From contig CAIIXF020000011.1 of NCBI GenBank assembly GCA_903813345.2, positions 8,330,659-8,394,658 of the forward strand: a DNA stretch of 64,000 bases, in the 5' to 3' direction. The stretch is from Owenia fusiformis. Lineage: Eukaryota; Annelida; Polychaeta; Sabellida; Oweniidae. How positions within the stretch are numbered: the first letter of the stretch is position 1; each line of letters begins with the position of its first letter. Made by a program: the position numbers and the translations under genes. Shown in pieces: positions 33,279 to 43,424 of this stretch. The notes under the pieces are model-generated. The model ran no database searches. It saw only the letters and a program-made list of their open reading frames with translations, and was not told the DNA's origin.

Positions 33279-34142
33279 ACATAACCAAAACAACGGCAAA
33301 GCCAAAGCGTAGCGAATCCCATCGAACAGAAATGGCTGGCATTTTTACAAACGAAGCGCAAATATCATAAAACAACACACCAGAAAGGCCATCATTTTCA
33401 AAATGGTTGCTCACAAGCCAAGTTGTCATCAGAAGAAATAATATGCTTTTAAGTAGCCACCTCTAAAATTTTTGAAAAATCGCACACGTACTTGTAAAAT
33501 AACACACATAAAAATGGTGGCCATTTTTCAAAATGGCCGACTACTCCCCAAAGTTTTATTAGACAATGTGCCATGCTTAAAGTATTCACATATCAAATAT
33601 GAACAAAATTGCTCCACTACTTTCAGAGTTATAGTAAAATACGTTAAAATGGCGGCCATTTTTCAAAATGTTTTTCAAAATGGCCGCCTTCTACCAAAAG
33701 TGTAATAGGACAGTGTGCCATGCTGATAGTATTCACATACCAAATATGAACAAAATTGCTCCACTACTTTCCGAGTTATAGTAAAATACGTTAAAATGGC
33801 GGCCATTTTTCAAAATGTTTTTCAAAATGGCCGCCTTCTACCAAAAGTGTAATAGGACAGTGTGCCATGCTGATAGTATTCACATACCAAATATGAACAA
33901 AATCGCTCCACTACTTTTTGAGTTATAGTAAAATACATTAAAATGGCGGCCATTTTTCAAAATGGCCACCTTCTACCAAAAGTGTCATAGGACAGTGTGC
34001 AATGCTTATAGTATTCACATACCAAATATGAACAAAATCGGGCCAACGGTATTTGAGTTATTGCCCGGACGGACGGACAGACGGATGGATGTACGTACGG
34101 ACGGAGGCATTCCCTATATCCCTCCGAACTTCGTTCGATGGG
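33279..34142 (+). mobile_element. Element family delta, compact 864-bp copy
   Basis: Begins ACATAACCAAAACAACGGCA with GTAGCGAATCCCATCGAAC and ends CGGACGGAGGCATTCCCTAT then CTTCGTTCGATGGG. The two ends share GATGGGAT/ATCCCATC in inverted orientation. Four internal units with TTCACAT...CAAATATGAAC start at 33585, 33732, 33879 and 34014 (147, 147, 135 bp). ATAATAATAT stands on both sides (33269-33278, 34143-34152); it is too AT-rich to be firm as a target duplication. Apparent ORFs follow the repeat units and are not genes. Confidence 0.65.
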
Positions 34143-35099
34143 ATAATAATATTATATTATATATATTTTAAGACCCCATCAAAGCAGTATTCACATATGC
34201 TAATATTTAAAAAATTCTCTGAGACAGTCTGCATTGTCAGACACTACAAAATTATTTATCAAATAGATAAAGGCCCCATGTCAAGTTTGGATATATAGTT
34301 TAAATCATTTAAATATTACTTTTTATGACTTAAAAAACTATTTAGATAGGTTGCCCACTTTGTAATTTTCAAATATTTGAATTTTAAATGGGGCCTTTAA
34401 TTTCTTCAGAATATTCCAAATAAGAAACTCACCTGGTATGATTGTGAAAAGACGCAAGCGATGTTGAGCCCCGGGGACATCTGTAGATGGGAAGTGTTAC
34501 CCTACCTTTCACTAATGTCCCAACCTCCATGTACAGAGGAACAGGTTCTCAGATCTAGGTCCAGAAGTTGTGCTCGATAGTACTGCGTCCATCTCTACCT
34601 TTAAAGGTATTGAATGCTTAAAATAATTATCCGACCTTGGGGGACTTTGGGATTTGGGAAACGATTGAAGGACCACATCTCCTGTTGCTTGCAGCAGCTC
34701 TGTATCTGTCACATCATCTGTGAAAAGATCCTCTTGCTGCCCTTTCTTCACTCCACTGTAAATAAAATAGGTCCATTTCAAAAGATTAATGTGAAAAATA
34801 TGTATTATGATGAGTATAACATACAATGCATTTGCCAGTTTGATCACTTGTGTGCAACAAAGGGTTAGGCTGACCTGAGTGGAAAACTCTGGGGAAGCCC
34901 CTAGGATCATTAAGCGGATTCATTAATAAAATCATTATATATCGGACTCAAGATATTATTTGATTTTTAAGATATGTTGACAGGGTTTTCATTAGCAGCA
35001 AGCAAGAGGCAATTTTCACCTGTTGTTTTCACAAAATTGCCTGTTGTTTTCAGGGATTTTTCAACTTTTCCATGTTAAATTTATGATTTCCATAAATTT

Positions 35100-35590
35100 T
35101 TCCTGTTGTTTTCTTTTATTTAGCCTGTTGTGAGAAATTCTAGTGAAACCCCTGTGTTTATGTAATACTATAGAGTTCACATTAGCTTCGTCAGGTTTCA
35201 AAATAATTTTATAACATGTTTGTACATACTAGGAATATTATTTGAGGTGTAACAAAAAATTGTTACATACACTGTACTGTAACAATTTTTTTTATACCTC
35301 AATCAAACATTTAAACACTTATATATTCACTGTATATCTTTCAGTGTTTGAATGTTTGATTTCTAAATTTCTACATATTGTGGATCAAAAAAAATTTTGC
35401 ATGTGTAAAAACTTGAAATAATACTGGGGCCATTCAGAATAATGCTAGAAATAAGACTAGAGCTCTTAACAGCTCCAAAATATTTTTTAGCATGTACACA
35501 CATATAAGAATATTGCTCGGGCTATTAAGAAAATTCTTACTGCGATTTCCCTGAAATGTTTTACATGTACGTACATGAGAAAATGGATCT
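35100..35590. other. No gene recognised (first intron of the candidate minus-strand gene)
   Basis: Contains an AT-rich inverted stretch near 35220-35310 (TAACAAAAAATTGTTACA and TGTAACAATTTTTTTTAT) that can fold. Otherwise unremarkable. Confidence 0.35.
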
Positions 35591-36045
35591 ATATACTTAA
35601 TCAGCTTCTGGGGTCTTTTCTTGGAACCCTTTAACTTCTTCATCTCTAAGGCCTCTGCCCTCCAGAAATGCCATAAGGTACTTGACCAGGGCTGCCTTGT
35701 TCTGGCTCAGGGATGCAGGAGTTGCACACTCTTTGTCGACAGATTCTACAATGTATGCAGCATACCCAAAGAATTCTTTACAAGCCACTTGAAGGTCTGG
35801 CCTCTGAAGGCAGCAAACTGTAACATGAAGTGAGGGAGCCAATCCCACTCTTCCTTCGCACCAGGTCCAGTTTTCTTTGCTTGTGCCAGCACCTCAGCTA
35901 GGGCCATGGCCCTCCCAACAGGCTTCCTCGCCTTATTGACTTGGGCAGCTTTTGCAGCTTTCTTGCTCAGACACAGCTTTCCATTCGATAGTCTCACAAA
36001 GAGGCTAGACATATTCTGAAACATACCCCCAGGTTTCGTGGCTCC

Positions 36046-36210
36046 AGGACCGACAATTGTCGGTACTGGAGACTGTCCAGGGGTATTTGCTGGGGTACCG
36101 ACAATTGTCGGCGCTCTATCGTCAACTAGTAGTGCCAGATAGAGAACCGACAATTGTCGGTACGCAAGTGGCTGCTACGTGTTTTTGCTAGAGAGCCGAC
36201 AATTTCATAA
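36046..36210. repeat. Four ACCGACAATTGTCGGT palindromes at ~49-bp spacing
   Basis: ACCGACAATTGTCGGT or close variants occur at about 36049, 36097 and 36146, and a half-site GCCGACAATT at 36196. Steps are 48-50 bp, and between them are CTAGAGAG/CTCTATC-type words. In the minus strand the palindrome reads PTIVG twice, just before the MFQNM start. Related palindromes occur at 37530-37638. Regular spacing suggests the subterminal binding sites of a DNA transposon. Confidence 0.7.
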
Positions 36211-36241
36211 ATAAATCCACTACTTTTACTTTTAGATATAA

Positions 36242-36330
36242 CCTTATCAGTGGTAGTCTAGTGGTTAGCGAGCACAACTCGAACACACTCGGTCCCGAGT
36301 TCGAATCCCGGCAAGATCTTCTTTTTTTCT
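36242..36330 (+). repeat. tRNA-derived SINE head with Pol III boxes and T-run
   Basis: TAGTCTAGTGGTTAGCGAGC is a good A-box/D-arm and GAGTTCGAATCCC a good B-box/T-arm, correctly spaced. A run of T (36321-36328) could terminate Pol III. The T-stem pairs 4 of 5, but the acceptor ends do not pair, so it is a tRNA-like SINE head or pseudogene, not a tRNA. The opposite frame gives the RDSNSGP...LCSLTTRLP phrase typical of spurious translations of such SINEs. Confidence 0.65.
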
Positions 36331-36685
36331 TTTGAGGGGGGCATAGTGCTTCTTTTGCAGTATGGAATCGTACAGGCATTAACTTGTAGTGAGCCATAAT
36401 TTATTTCGACTAAAATTGATTCAACTTCCATCAAAATTGTCCTACAAGTTTCAATTAAAAAACATTTTAAAGCTCTTTTCTTGTTCTATCTAATGGGTCG
36501 ATATATACAGTTAGGGGAGGGAGGGGATGCTTTCGCCCCCGTCACTCTCTACCCTTACTACGCCATGGCACAGGAGAAATATCTCATTTCGAATATATCA
36601 CTGTTTACTTTGCGTTTGGTAGCTCTCTCATGCGAGATGGAATCGTGGCCATTAACTAAGGGAGCCAAATGCATCAAAAATTGTG

Positions 36686-37152
36686 CTATAAGGTATGAGT
36701 ACCGTAATCCAACACCAAATTCGAAAATTCATAACAATACTTTGCACATATGGCGTTCGTGATAAACTATAAAACGCTTACCCACCATAGTGTTATATAT
36801 CAAAATGCACCTGTCCATATAGGGGTTCGATTGACCTACATCAAATTATAGGGAGTCAGGCTACTTTTTGAGATATCAGCGTCCGTTTATTGTAACTCGC
36901 GTTTGCTACCACTTCCTCAATTCTGATATGACGGGCAAACGCGTAGTAAACATGCTCACGTTCGGAACTATTTTGACCTACATCGCTATTTTCGTAATTC
37001 AAATGAAAGTTGAACTCCTCTTTATTTTGATACCAAATAGTGGCATACTAAGTACCCTAGAAGCCAACTATGGGTTATTTAGAACGATACCACAGGTTTT
37101 TAAATGGACTATATATACCTTTTGGCAGATGGATATGGAACCTCCTACCATA
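36686..37152 (+). repeat. ~467-bp interspersed repeat epsilon, copy 2
   Basis: Reverse-complement partner of 25447-25918, about 11 kb away. From TGAGTACCGTAATCCAACAC to ATGGATATGGAACCTCCTACCA with roughly one change per 15-20 bases. It holds a 98-codon frame that starts at TTG; the same region in copy 1 is frame-compensated, so I read it as non-coding. Confidence 0.7.
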
Positions 37153-37524
37153 AGCTTCAGATAAAAAACATTCTAGCTATTTTCTTCTATTTTTCTTTCT
37201 TTTCTAATGGGTAGCAAACTCCCCTTTCTACGCCTGATCGGCTCAGGAGAAATATCCTGTCTGTTTAGAATATATATAGCCGTTTACTCTGCATTAATAG
37301 CTCTCTAACGTCTTACTTGTTCATGTTTTTTATTGGGCCTTTCAACGTTTACTACCATTCCCTGTTCCCGGGCTACCATTTTTTGACTGGGTTTGGTAAT
37401 CCCCGGGTAATCGGGGCTAATGCCCTCCCCGGGTTTTGTACTTGTTCCCAAAATATCCGTATGATATCTGAAATATCCCCCCGCGCATTGCGCATGCGCC
37501 AGAAAATTCGAAAATCAATATTTG

Positions 37525-37638
37525 TCGGTCCTCTAGCGTGTAAACACAGCATATCTCCCGTACCGACAATTTACTTGTCGGTCCTCTAGCGTGCCACCAC
37601 ATCAGAGTCTAGAGTACCGACAACTGTCGGTACTCTAG
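37525..37638. repeat. GTCGGT/ACCGAC palindrome cluster ending in a 30-bp palindrome
   Basis: TTGTCGGTCCTCTAGCGTG occurs near 37530 and again near 37576. At 37609-37638 CTAGAGTACCGACA is followed by AC and its exact complement. GCTAGAGAGCCGACAATT at 36187 faces it in the opposite direction, so 36188-37638 could be one element with palindromic ends. No target duplication seen. Confidence 0.55.
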
Positions 37639-37760
37639 CCTTTACGTTGTTATCATTTGAGGGCCAATTCTTTGCTAGACTCTAACACTAAACTGCTAAA
37701 TGTCAAGAATAAGGCTCTTAGTCTAGTTCTTCATTTCAAAAGTCTGAGAAAAGTAAACAT

Positions 37761-40700
37761 TAGTGGTCGGACTCGCCAGAAAATCTCCACTCGAGTGGGC
37801 CATGAAAAACCACGATTATATTCGCGATTTGACTTAGTTGAGTTACTTCCGGTTTCAGTTTCCCAAGTAACGGCAGATTTCATCAATTTGATCAAGTCTT
37901 TCAAGTGTCTCTATACTTTTTATTGTCTAAATCGTATTGCACATCCCTATAGATCGTTAAAGTTCACCCCTAGTCCCCTATAGATAGTAAAACTTACCGG
38001 ATAAATAGTGAAAACAAACTTCGTCGATCCAGAAAGTTCCAGGATGCACCGCGGTAGACAAATATAATGAATCATACTGTATTTCCAACTTTTTTTTCTT
38101 TGCAGCACTATATTATATGCAGTTACCGGTAGATCGGTAAGACCTTGTTCATGTACAATGATGAATACTTTATTATTAGAAAGAATTAATAAATATATTT
38201 ATATGATTGTTCACAAATAGTTTGTACTATTTATTCAACTTCTTATGCAAACAAGAAACAACACAAAGATCCAGAGCTACATGTAGTCTCAAATAATGTA
38301 AATGGTCAACACTCAACAGTCAAATAGTCATCACCAAACCAATGCCGTTATATTTTTCATTTCAAATTTGTGTGTAAAAACAACATCTCATCTACTAAGC
38401 TGGAATCAAGCCTCGCCCGCTTCTTGGTGATTAGGTTTGAAGCAGTACTGAACATGCGCTCTGAGGCTGTGCTGGTGGCTTGGACGCATAGTATTTGTCG
38501 CGCAAGCCTGCAAGAAGAGTACAATATGCAATAGACAAGAATATGTATAAGATTCTGATGATAAAATAAAACTACATAGACTATATTAGATCTTGTTCAT
38601 CAAAAAACTCACCTTGCCAAATCAGGATAGATAGCCTCCCTTGACTTCCACCATACCAGGAGATCAAAGTCAGGTGCATTGGCATTGGTTATCTCCTCTC
38701 CCACGTATCTCGCCACTTGTGATTCCACCTAAGAATAACATAGATTAACTGAAACCAGTGTACTTTAACTAAAGTATAAAGCACTATAAAGCATGTCCGT
38801 GGAGAATCAATCTGTTGCTTGCTTGCTTCACATTATATGTTATGAAATGTTCCAAATCATATAACAAACTGGAACTTACCTGCTCTTTTTCATCCTTAGC
38901 TGCCACTGTTCCTACTATGGCAATTTCGTCAAAGAAGTCATCATCGTTATCTTCCTTCTTCCGTCTTCTCTTAGCAGCAGGGGCTATATCATTTTCAACT
39001 GGCTCCTGTTTTACCACAACTCCAGATGGGACCTTTGATGATAGATCAGTAGTCCTAGTAGTAGGGAGATCCATAGTTGGCAAATCTGGACGTTGAGGTG
39101 TAGTGGGATCGGGAGTAGCTTCAACTAGTTTCGGTTTGTTGTGTATCTCAGTAGCAGATTGAACAAGCAGTGCTACTATCTCCACTCTAGCATTCTCATC
39201 CTTCAAGAATTGCAGATGTTTATAGCGTGGGTCCAATATGCACCCAAGTTTTATGATTGCATCACTGTCTGCATTTTTGTTGCGCTTAGCAAGACTCTGG
39301 AACCCAGCTAGCTTCATCGCTTTGATCATGTTACTGTCATCATCTTTAACAGCCAGTACATCTGTTTTCAGCTTATTCACAGTAAACATCACAACAGGTA
39401 TCGTTGGATACGTATCACCGCTGAGTTTTACAGTTATTGACTTGAATGGCTTTAGTAGTTGGATTATGCCACCAATTACTGTCTGCTCCCTGAGTCCAGG
39501 TAGGTCTTTCAAAGTGATTGGAATGCGTTTGACCTCCATCTCTACAAGTGCAGCGGACACTGCTGGGTGTTGCTCTACATAACGAATAAGCATGTCCAGT
39601 GTTGAGTTCCACCTCGTGGCTACATCATTTAGGAGTTTATGCTGAGGAACCCCTTGCATGGTTTGCTTTTCTCGTAACATCTGCATTGCAACAGCTGAGC
39701 GGTGGAAGTAAGCTACAATACTCCTTATCTTACCAATAGCCCTTGTTATCTCTGGTACTGAGAGCATAGCTTTAACACACAGGTTCAGATTGTGCCCCAT
39801 ACAGCTAAGGTGACCCCAATTCCCGAGTAGGTCAAATGCTTTCAGCTCATTTGCGGCGTTGTCAGTGGTCGTAATGGGGGGTACTACAAGATGCGGGAAC
39901 CATTCCAATTTACAGTCTTGAAATTCCTTGCTGATGCTCTCACTAGTGTGAGATCCCTCACAGACTCTCGTTTGTAGACTTTTATGACATAACTTCCACT
40001 CTGGAGACACATAGTGACATGTCATTGTTGCATACGTTTCAGTGTTGTTAGAGGTCCATGCGTCGTGGGTTAGACTTACAAACTCCACTTGGGCCAACTC
40101 AGTCAGGAGGTTTCCCTTTTCTTCTTCATATTTCCGGCGTATCATACTAACGATCGTTTTAGTACAAGGTGGTGTATACGAGGGTTGCAGGGCTTTAACA
40201 AAGTTAAGAAAGGGTGTAGATTCGGCCATACTAAAGGGTTTGAGATCTTGGATGATGTATCTCATCAGTGCATCTGATGCATCGTTGTACCTACAAAAAT
40301 AGGGAAATGACTCCTAGACTAGAAAGGTATGTCTTATAAATTCTCTGTAATAATTATCCACAGGATAATCATAAAAACAAAATAGACTAGATCTTTACAC
40401 GATTGAAGATTTAAATGAATCAAACTTTGATACCCCATTATTTTTGGGTGCTGCAGAAAATAATTGGTGGCATTGACTAAATAATCAACATAATCAACAT
40501 ACTTTTTGGACCCCTTGTTCCATTTTTCAGCAGCACCCCACATCGAGGTGAGTGTCTGTACCGGTTGTTTTTTCTTCATCACGTCTGGATGTGCGGATTT
40601 CAAGTGTAGAGATAGATTTGTGGTATTATTGAAGTTTTTGTATGGCTTCTCACACAGTTTACATATGATAGTTGACAAATCAATCGTGCCCGATTCATCT

Positions 40701-41099
40701 TTGTATACACCGAAGTGCACCCAGACATCAGAGGTAGTTTTCTTTGGATAGTCTATTAATATCCTAGCCATTTTAAAATTCCCGGCTGTTGGATATTCCC
40801 AGAATGCATCAAACCGGAAATGAAACTTTTGCAAAAAATAACGAACGCAGAATAAAATCCAAGTATGTTTGTCTTCCGCACATGGCATTAAATAGATAAT
40901 AAGCAGAACATTACAACTATAAGCATGGAAATTGCGAATAGGAGAGACGAATCGCGAGTCAAGGTAAGGTGAAAACGAGTGAAAAATATTTTTTTAGTAA
41001 AAATTTCAAATCGTGAGTTCAAGTTTTCAACTCGATCAATTGATTTTTAGGACAAATGCGAGTAAAACTCGAGTACACGAGTCAGTCTTCCAACCACTA
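37761..41099 (-). mobile_element. Complete hAT transposon, apparently autonomous
   Basis: Flanked by an exact 8-bp duplication GTAAACAT (37753-37760 and 41100-41107), the length typical of hAT insertions. Termini are TAGTGGTCGGACTCG on the left and, in complement, TAGTGGTTGGAAGACTGACT on the right. These short imperfect TIRs match the (C/T)AGTGGT hAT pattern. The 3339-bp interior carries a four-exon BED/hAT transposase on the minus strand with every splice site and catalytic residue in place. The segment from the left end to the stop codon (37761-38356) and the promoter side (40889-41099) contain repeated ACTCG(A)GT words, possible subterminal transposase sites. Confidence 0.92.
38357..40771 (-). 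CDS. hAT transposase, BED zinc finger type (ZBED1-like), four exons
   Basis: CDS complement(join(38357..38507, 38613..38728, 38880..40290, 40434..40771)), 671 residues. Introns of 143, 151 and 105 bp all have GT-AG ends (GG|GTATCA, CAG|GTAAGT, AAG|GTGAGT; acceptors TTTTGTAG, TTCTTAG, TTGCAG) and matching phases. The start MARILIDYP has a good context (AAAATGG); an in-frame ATG 39 codons upstream (40888) is possible. The BED finger uses about C37, C40, H56 and H61. The RNase-H-like catalytic core shows THDAWTS (Asp ~189), TTDNAAN (Asp ~256) and ASERMFS (Glu ~638). The dimerisation region contains VESQVARY, DFDLLVWWKSREAIYPDLARLA and the terminal NLITKKRARLD. Exon 2 has a basic KRRRKK nuclear-signal candidate and a Pro/Thr-rich linker. 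It would cut and paste the surrounding element. Confidence 0.9.
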
Positions 41100-41107
41100 G
41101 TAAACAT

Positions 41108-42399
41108 CAAAACTACGACTCGAAACCCGCATATATATTTTTTGAAAAAATGAAAGAATGTTTCCTGCTACAATGAAGCTGTCTATACCCTCTCAGTTCG
41201 TCAGAAATCGCCGATGAGTTTTCAAAGTACCAGTAGATCTAAAAAATCAGTTTTTTGAAATATTTCAAAATTCGATCGATCATTTCGTAGAGAAATACTT
41301 CGATTTTAGAGTGGAAACTTACCAATTCTTGTCTCTGGGTAGATATTCTTCAAAACATACCATGGTTTTGCTATGAAAAACAGTTATCACGGAGTAAATC
41401 CAACTCAAAGTACGCATTTTCTTCATTTCAAACTAGTTGAAAACAAAGATGGCAGAACTATGAAGTGACAAGTTAGAGTAGAAGGGGTCTTTTGACTTTT
41501 GGTACTTTAGGCCACTGATAAAAATAACTGATTTTCATGGGTTTAACATTTACTAAGTACAAAATACCAGGTATATCATTCTAATTAAGCACATTTTTCT
41601 ATTTCTTAGCCTCATTAAACACTTATTTCGTTTGGAATGCCCTTAAACCCTGCTGAACCCTGGTCTAAGAAACAAAGATCTAAATAAGGCCAAAGAGCAC
41701 CCGGGTTCACTGTTAAACCTCCTGCTCACTGTAGTATGAATCATGAATGTACTTTCACACAGGGTTTAACAGAAAGAAACAGTGAACCCTGGTCTAACGA
41801 ATCCGTGTTTCCAGGGTTCGCCTAGCATGCCTTCGACTCTTTCTCTTGTTAATTGCTGGATCCGCCACTGTACTAACACATATAAAATGTTGCACTCTGG
41901 GAGTAAAAAATATTAAAATGTTGCACTTTCAGAATAACAAAATTCCAAAATGTTGCAATTTTACAAAAATCAAAAAAACACAAAAATGTTACAAAATACT
42001 CTCTACAAAAAATTCCTGGGGAGAGCACTGAATTTGTACCATGGCATAACTTCTACAAATAAATTTTTGAGCATCTAGACCAAAGTTCCCGGAAAATCCC
42101 CATGGCGAAGTTTTTTGTTTTCACATTTTTTCGCGGCCTGTAATTAACTGGGACCCCTGTAAATTTGTAAAGCATTAACTTTTTTTACATGTTTGTAGAG
42201 AAATTGATAAATATTGCCCGTGTCACATTTGCTCTGATCCATCGGCCGGCGCCCGGACGATTGAGTGTTTTGAGTGTTTTGTTTGTATTCAATTTTGAAC
42301 GAAATACTCAATCGGACTGTGCTTTATTGCTATTCTAAGGGGTCTCCATTGGTCCCATTTTGATCATTTGCATATTCACATTTTTTCAAAAAAAATATG
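41108..42399. other. No gene; one worn family-gamma end
   Basis: GGATCCGCCACTGTACT near 41860 is a family-gamma right end, preceded by TTCTCTTGTTAATTGC. The phrase AAAATGTTGCA recurs three times at 41885-41960. The rest is unassigned. Confidence 0.45.
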
Positions 42400-42404
42400 G
42401 GTCT

Positions 42405-42756
42405 CGGGGGCGGATCTGTGAATCAACAAGGGGGGGGGCAAACTTCTGGACTGAGGAAAAAATGTTGGGCCCCTAAAACCAAAGAGTGGGCCCAAATTTT
42501 GAAATTTGAGGCCCATTTTATTCAAAATTTGGCTGAAAATTAAAAAAAATAAGGCCTTGGAAGGCCCATTTATGATTAAAAAAGGCCCACTTTTGGGGTC
42601 CTAAGGCTTTTTTTGGCTCAAAATTTTTTTGGGCCCCTGTTTTTCTTGGCCAACCCAAGGGGTGGGTGGGCCCCTCCCCCTCCCCTCCCCCTCCCCTCCC
42701 CCTCCCCTCCCCCTCCCCCTCCCCTCCCCCTCCCCCTCCCCCCAGATCCGCCAGTG
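42405..42756 (-). mobile_element. MITE family gamma, copy C (inverted) with CCCCT tract
   Basis: Flanked by GGTCT at 42400-42404 and 42757-42761. Left end CGGGGGCGGATCTGTG, right end CCCAGATCCGCCAGTG. The interior is the reverse of copies A and B (AATCAACAAGGGGG first, AAGGCCTTGGAAGGCCC in the middle). A CCCCTCCCCCT-type tract of about 70 bases fills 42673-42743, causing a long Gly/Glu/Arg run in one minus-strand frame that is not a gene. Confidence 0.83.
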
Positions 42757-42761
42757 GGTCT

Positions 42762-43424
42762 AGCCCTTCAAAATCATACACTACTTACTGTGTCTTGCCA
42801 CGTTTTCGTGTATCTAGATTCATTTAGGGGACATCGGGGCAAGAGCAGTCATTTTTAACAGCTTAATTTAATTAATTGTAAAGATATTTTGATAGAGTTT
42901 CTGTCCGCTGAACCCATGTTTATTGAAACACGGTACATTGATTCTCTGAGATGCAATGGTATTGATTTTGAAATAAATTTTTTGAAAAATGATTTTGTGT
43001 GGTCATGAGGCAAGAATGGCCCCCGTGAGGCAAGAATGGCCGTTCTATCAGAAACCTTCTTTTAATTGTAGGTGTTTCCAAAGTCTTACTGAAGTAGGGC
43101 AAAAAGGGCCACTATTTACCCCGCTGTCCCCTACATTGTATTTTTTCATTTTAACAAAAAGTGACCATCTCTGAAAGTTAGTACTGCGACTTTCAGAAAA
43201 ATTAATTTGAGAAAAGCAAGTAATTAAGCAATAAATATCTTACGAACTCGCGGCGATACTCACTGGGCACATAGCAGAAGGGGGAGGGGGATTTCCCAAA
43301 TACGAGCAATGGTTTTGTTGCGCAGCTCCGAGAGAGCAAAAGCTCGATCATGCTTGATCATATGTGGCAATCTGATTGGGCATGGGTGTGATTTTTTAAA
43401 TAAATGTTCATTTGTATATTTCAG
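42762..43424. other. No recognisable gene
   Basis: Includes a tandem phrase CATGAGGCAAGAATGGCC / CGTGAGGCAAGAATGGCC at 43005-43040. Nothing assignable. Confidence 0.35.

Larger units (their letters stand above)
32083..36024 (-). pseudogene. Candidate three-exon gene fragment with a 'FRGQTFKWL...GYA' domain
   Basis: Three minus-strand exons have compatible phases: 36024-35597 (donor AA|GTATAT), 34755-34599 (acceptor TTTACAG, donor AAG|GTAGAG) and 32304-32083 (acceptor CCCTAG, donor AAG|GTACGT). Exon 1 starts MFQNMSSLF and has a basic Lys/Ala-rich part. It then has FAAFRGQTFKWLVKNSLG and, after a one-base frame change near 35760, YAAYIVESVDKE. The frame returns before the basic KKLKGSKKRPQKLI end. 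The 'F-x-GKTFKWLL...GYA' pattern resembles the short C-terminal domain of ExoX-like proteins; this is memory of a motif, not a search. Exon 2 is acidic (DLFTDDVTDTELLQATGD). Exon 3 (74 codons) is hydrophilic with CKC near its end. Intron 2 holds the 33279-34142 element. Continuation below 32083 was not found. Confidence 0.42.

Noticed and set aside
36188-36397. Minus-strand ORF with RDSNSGPSVFELCSLTTRLP
   Set aside because: Spurious translation of a tRNA-derived SINE head.
38815-40302. Several plus-strand ORFs (60-114 codons) across 38.8-40.3 kb
   Set aside because: All antisense to the hAT transposase exons.
42518-42858. ORFs with Gly-Glu or Pro-Leu runs
   Set aside because: Translations of the CCCCT tract inside a MITE.
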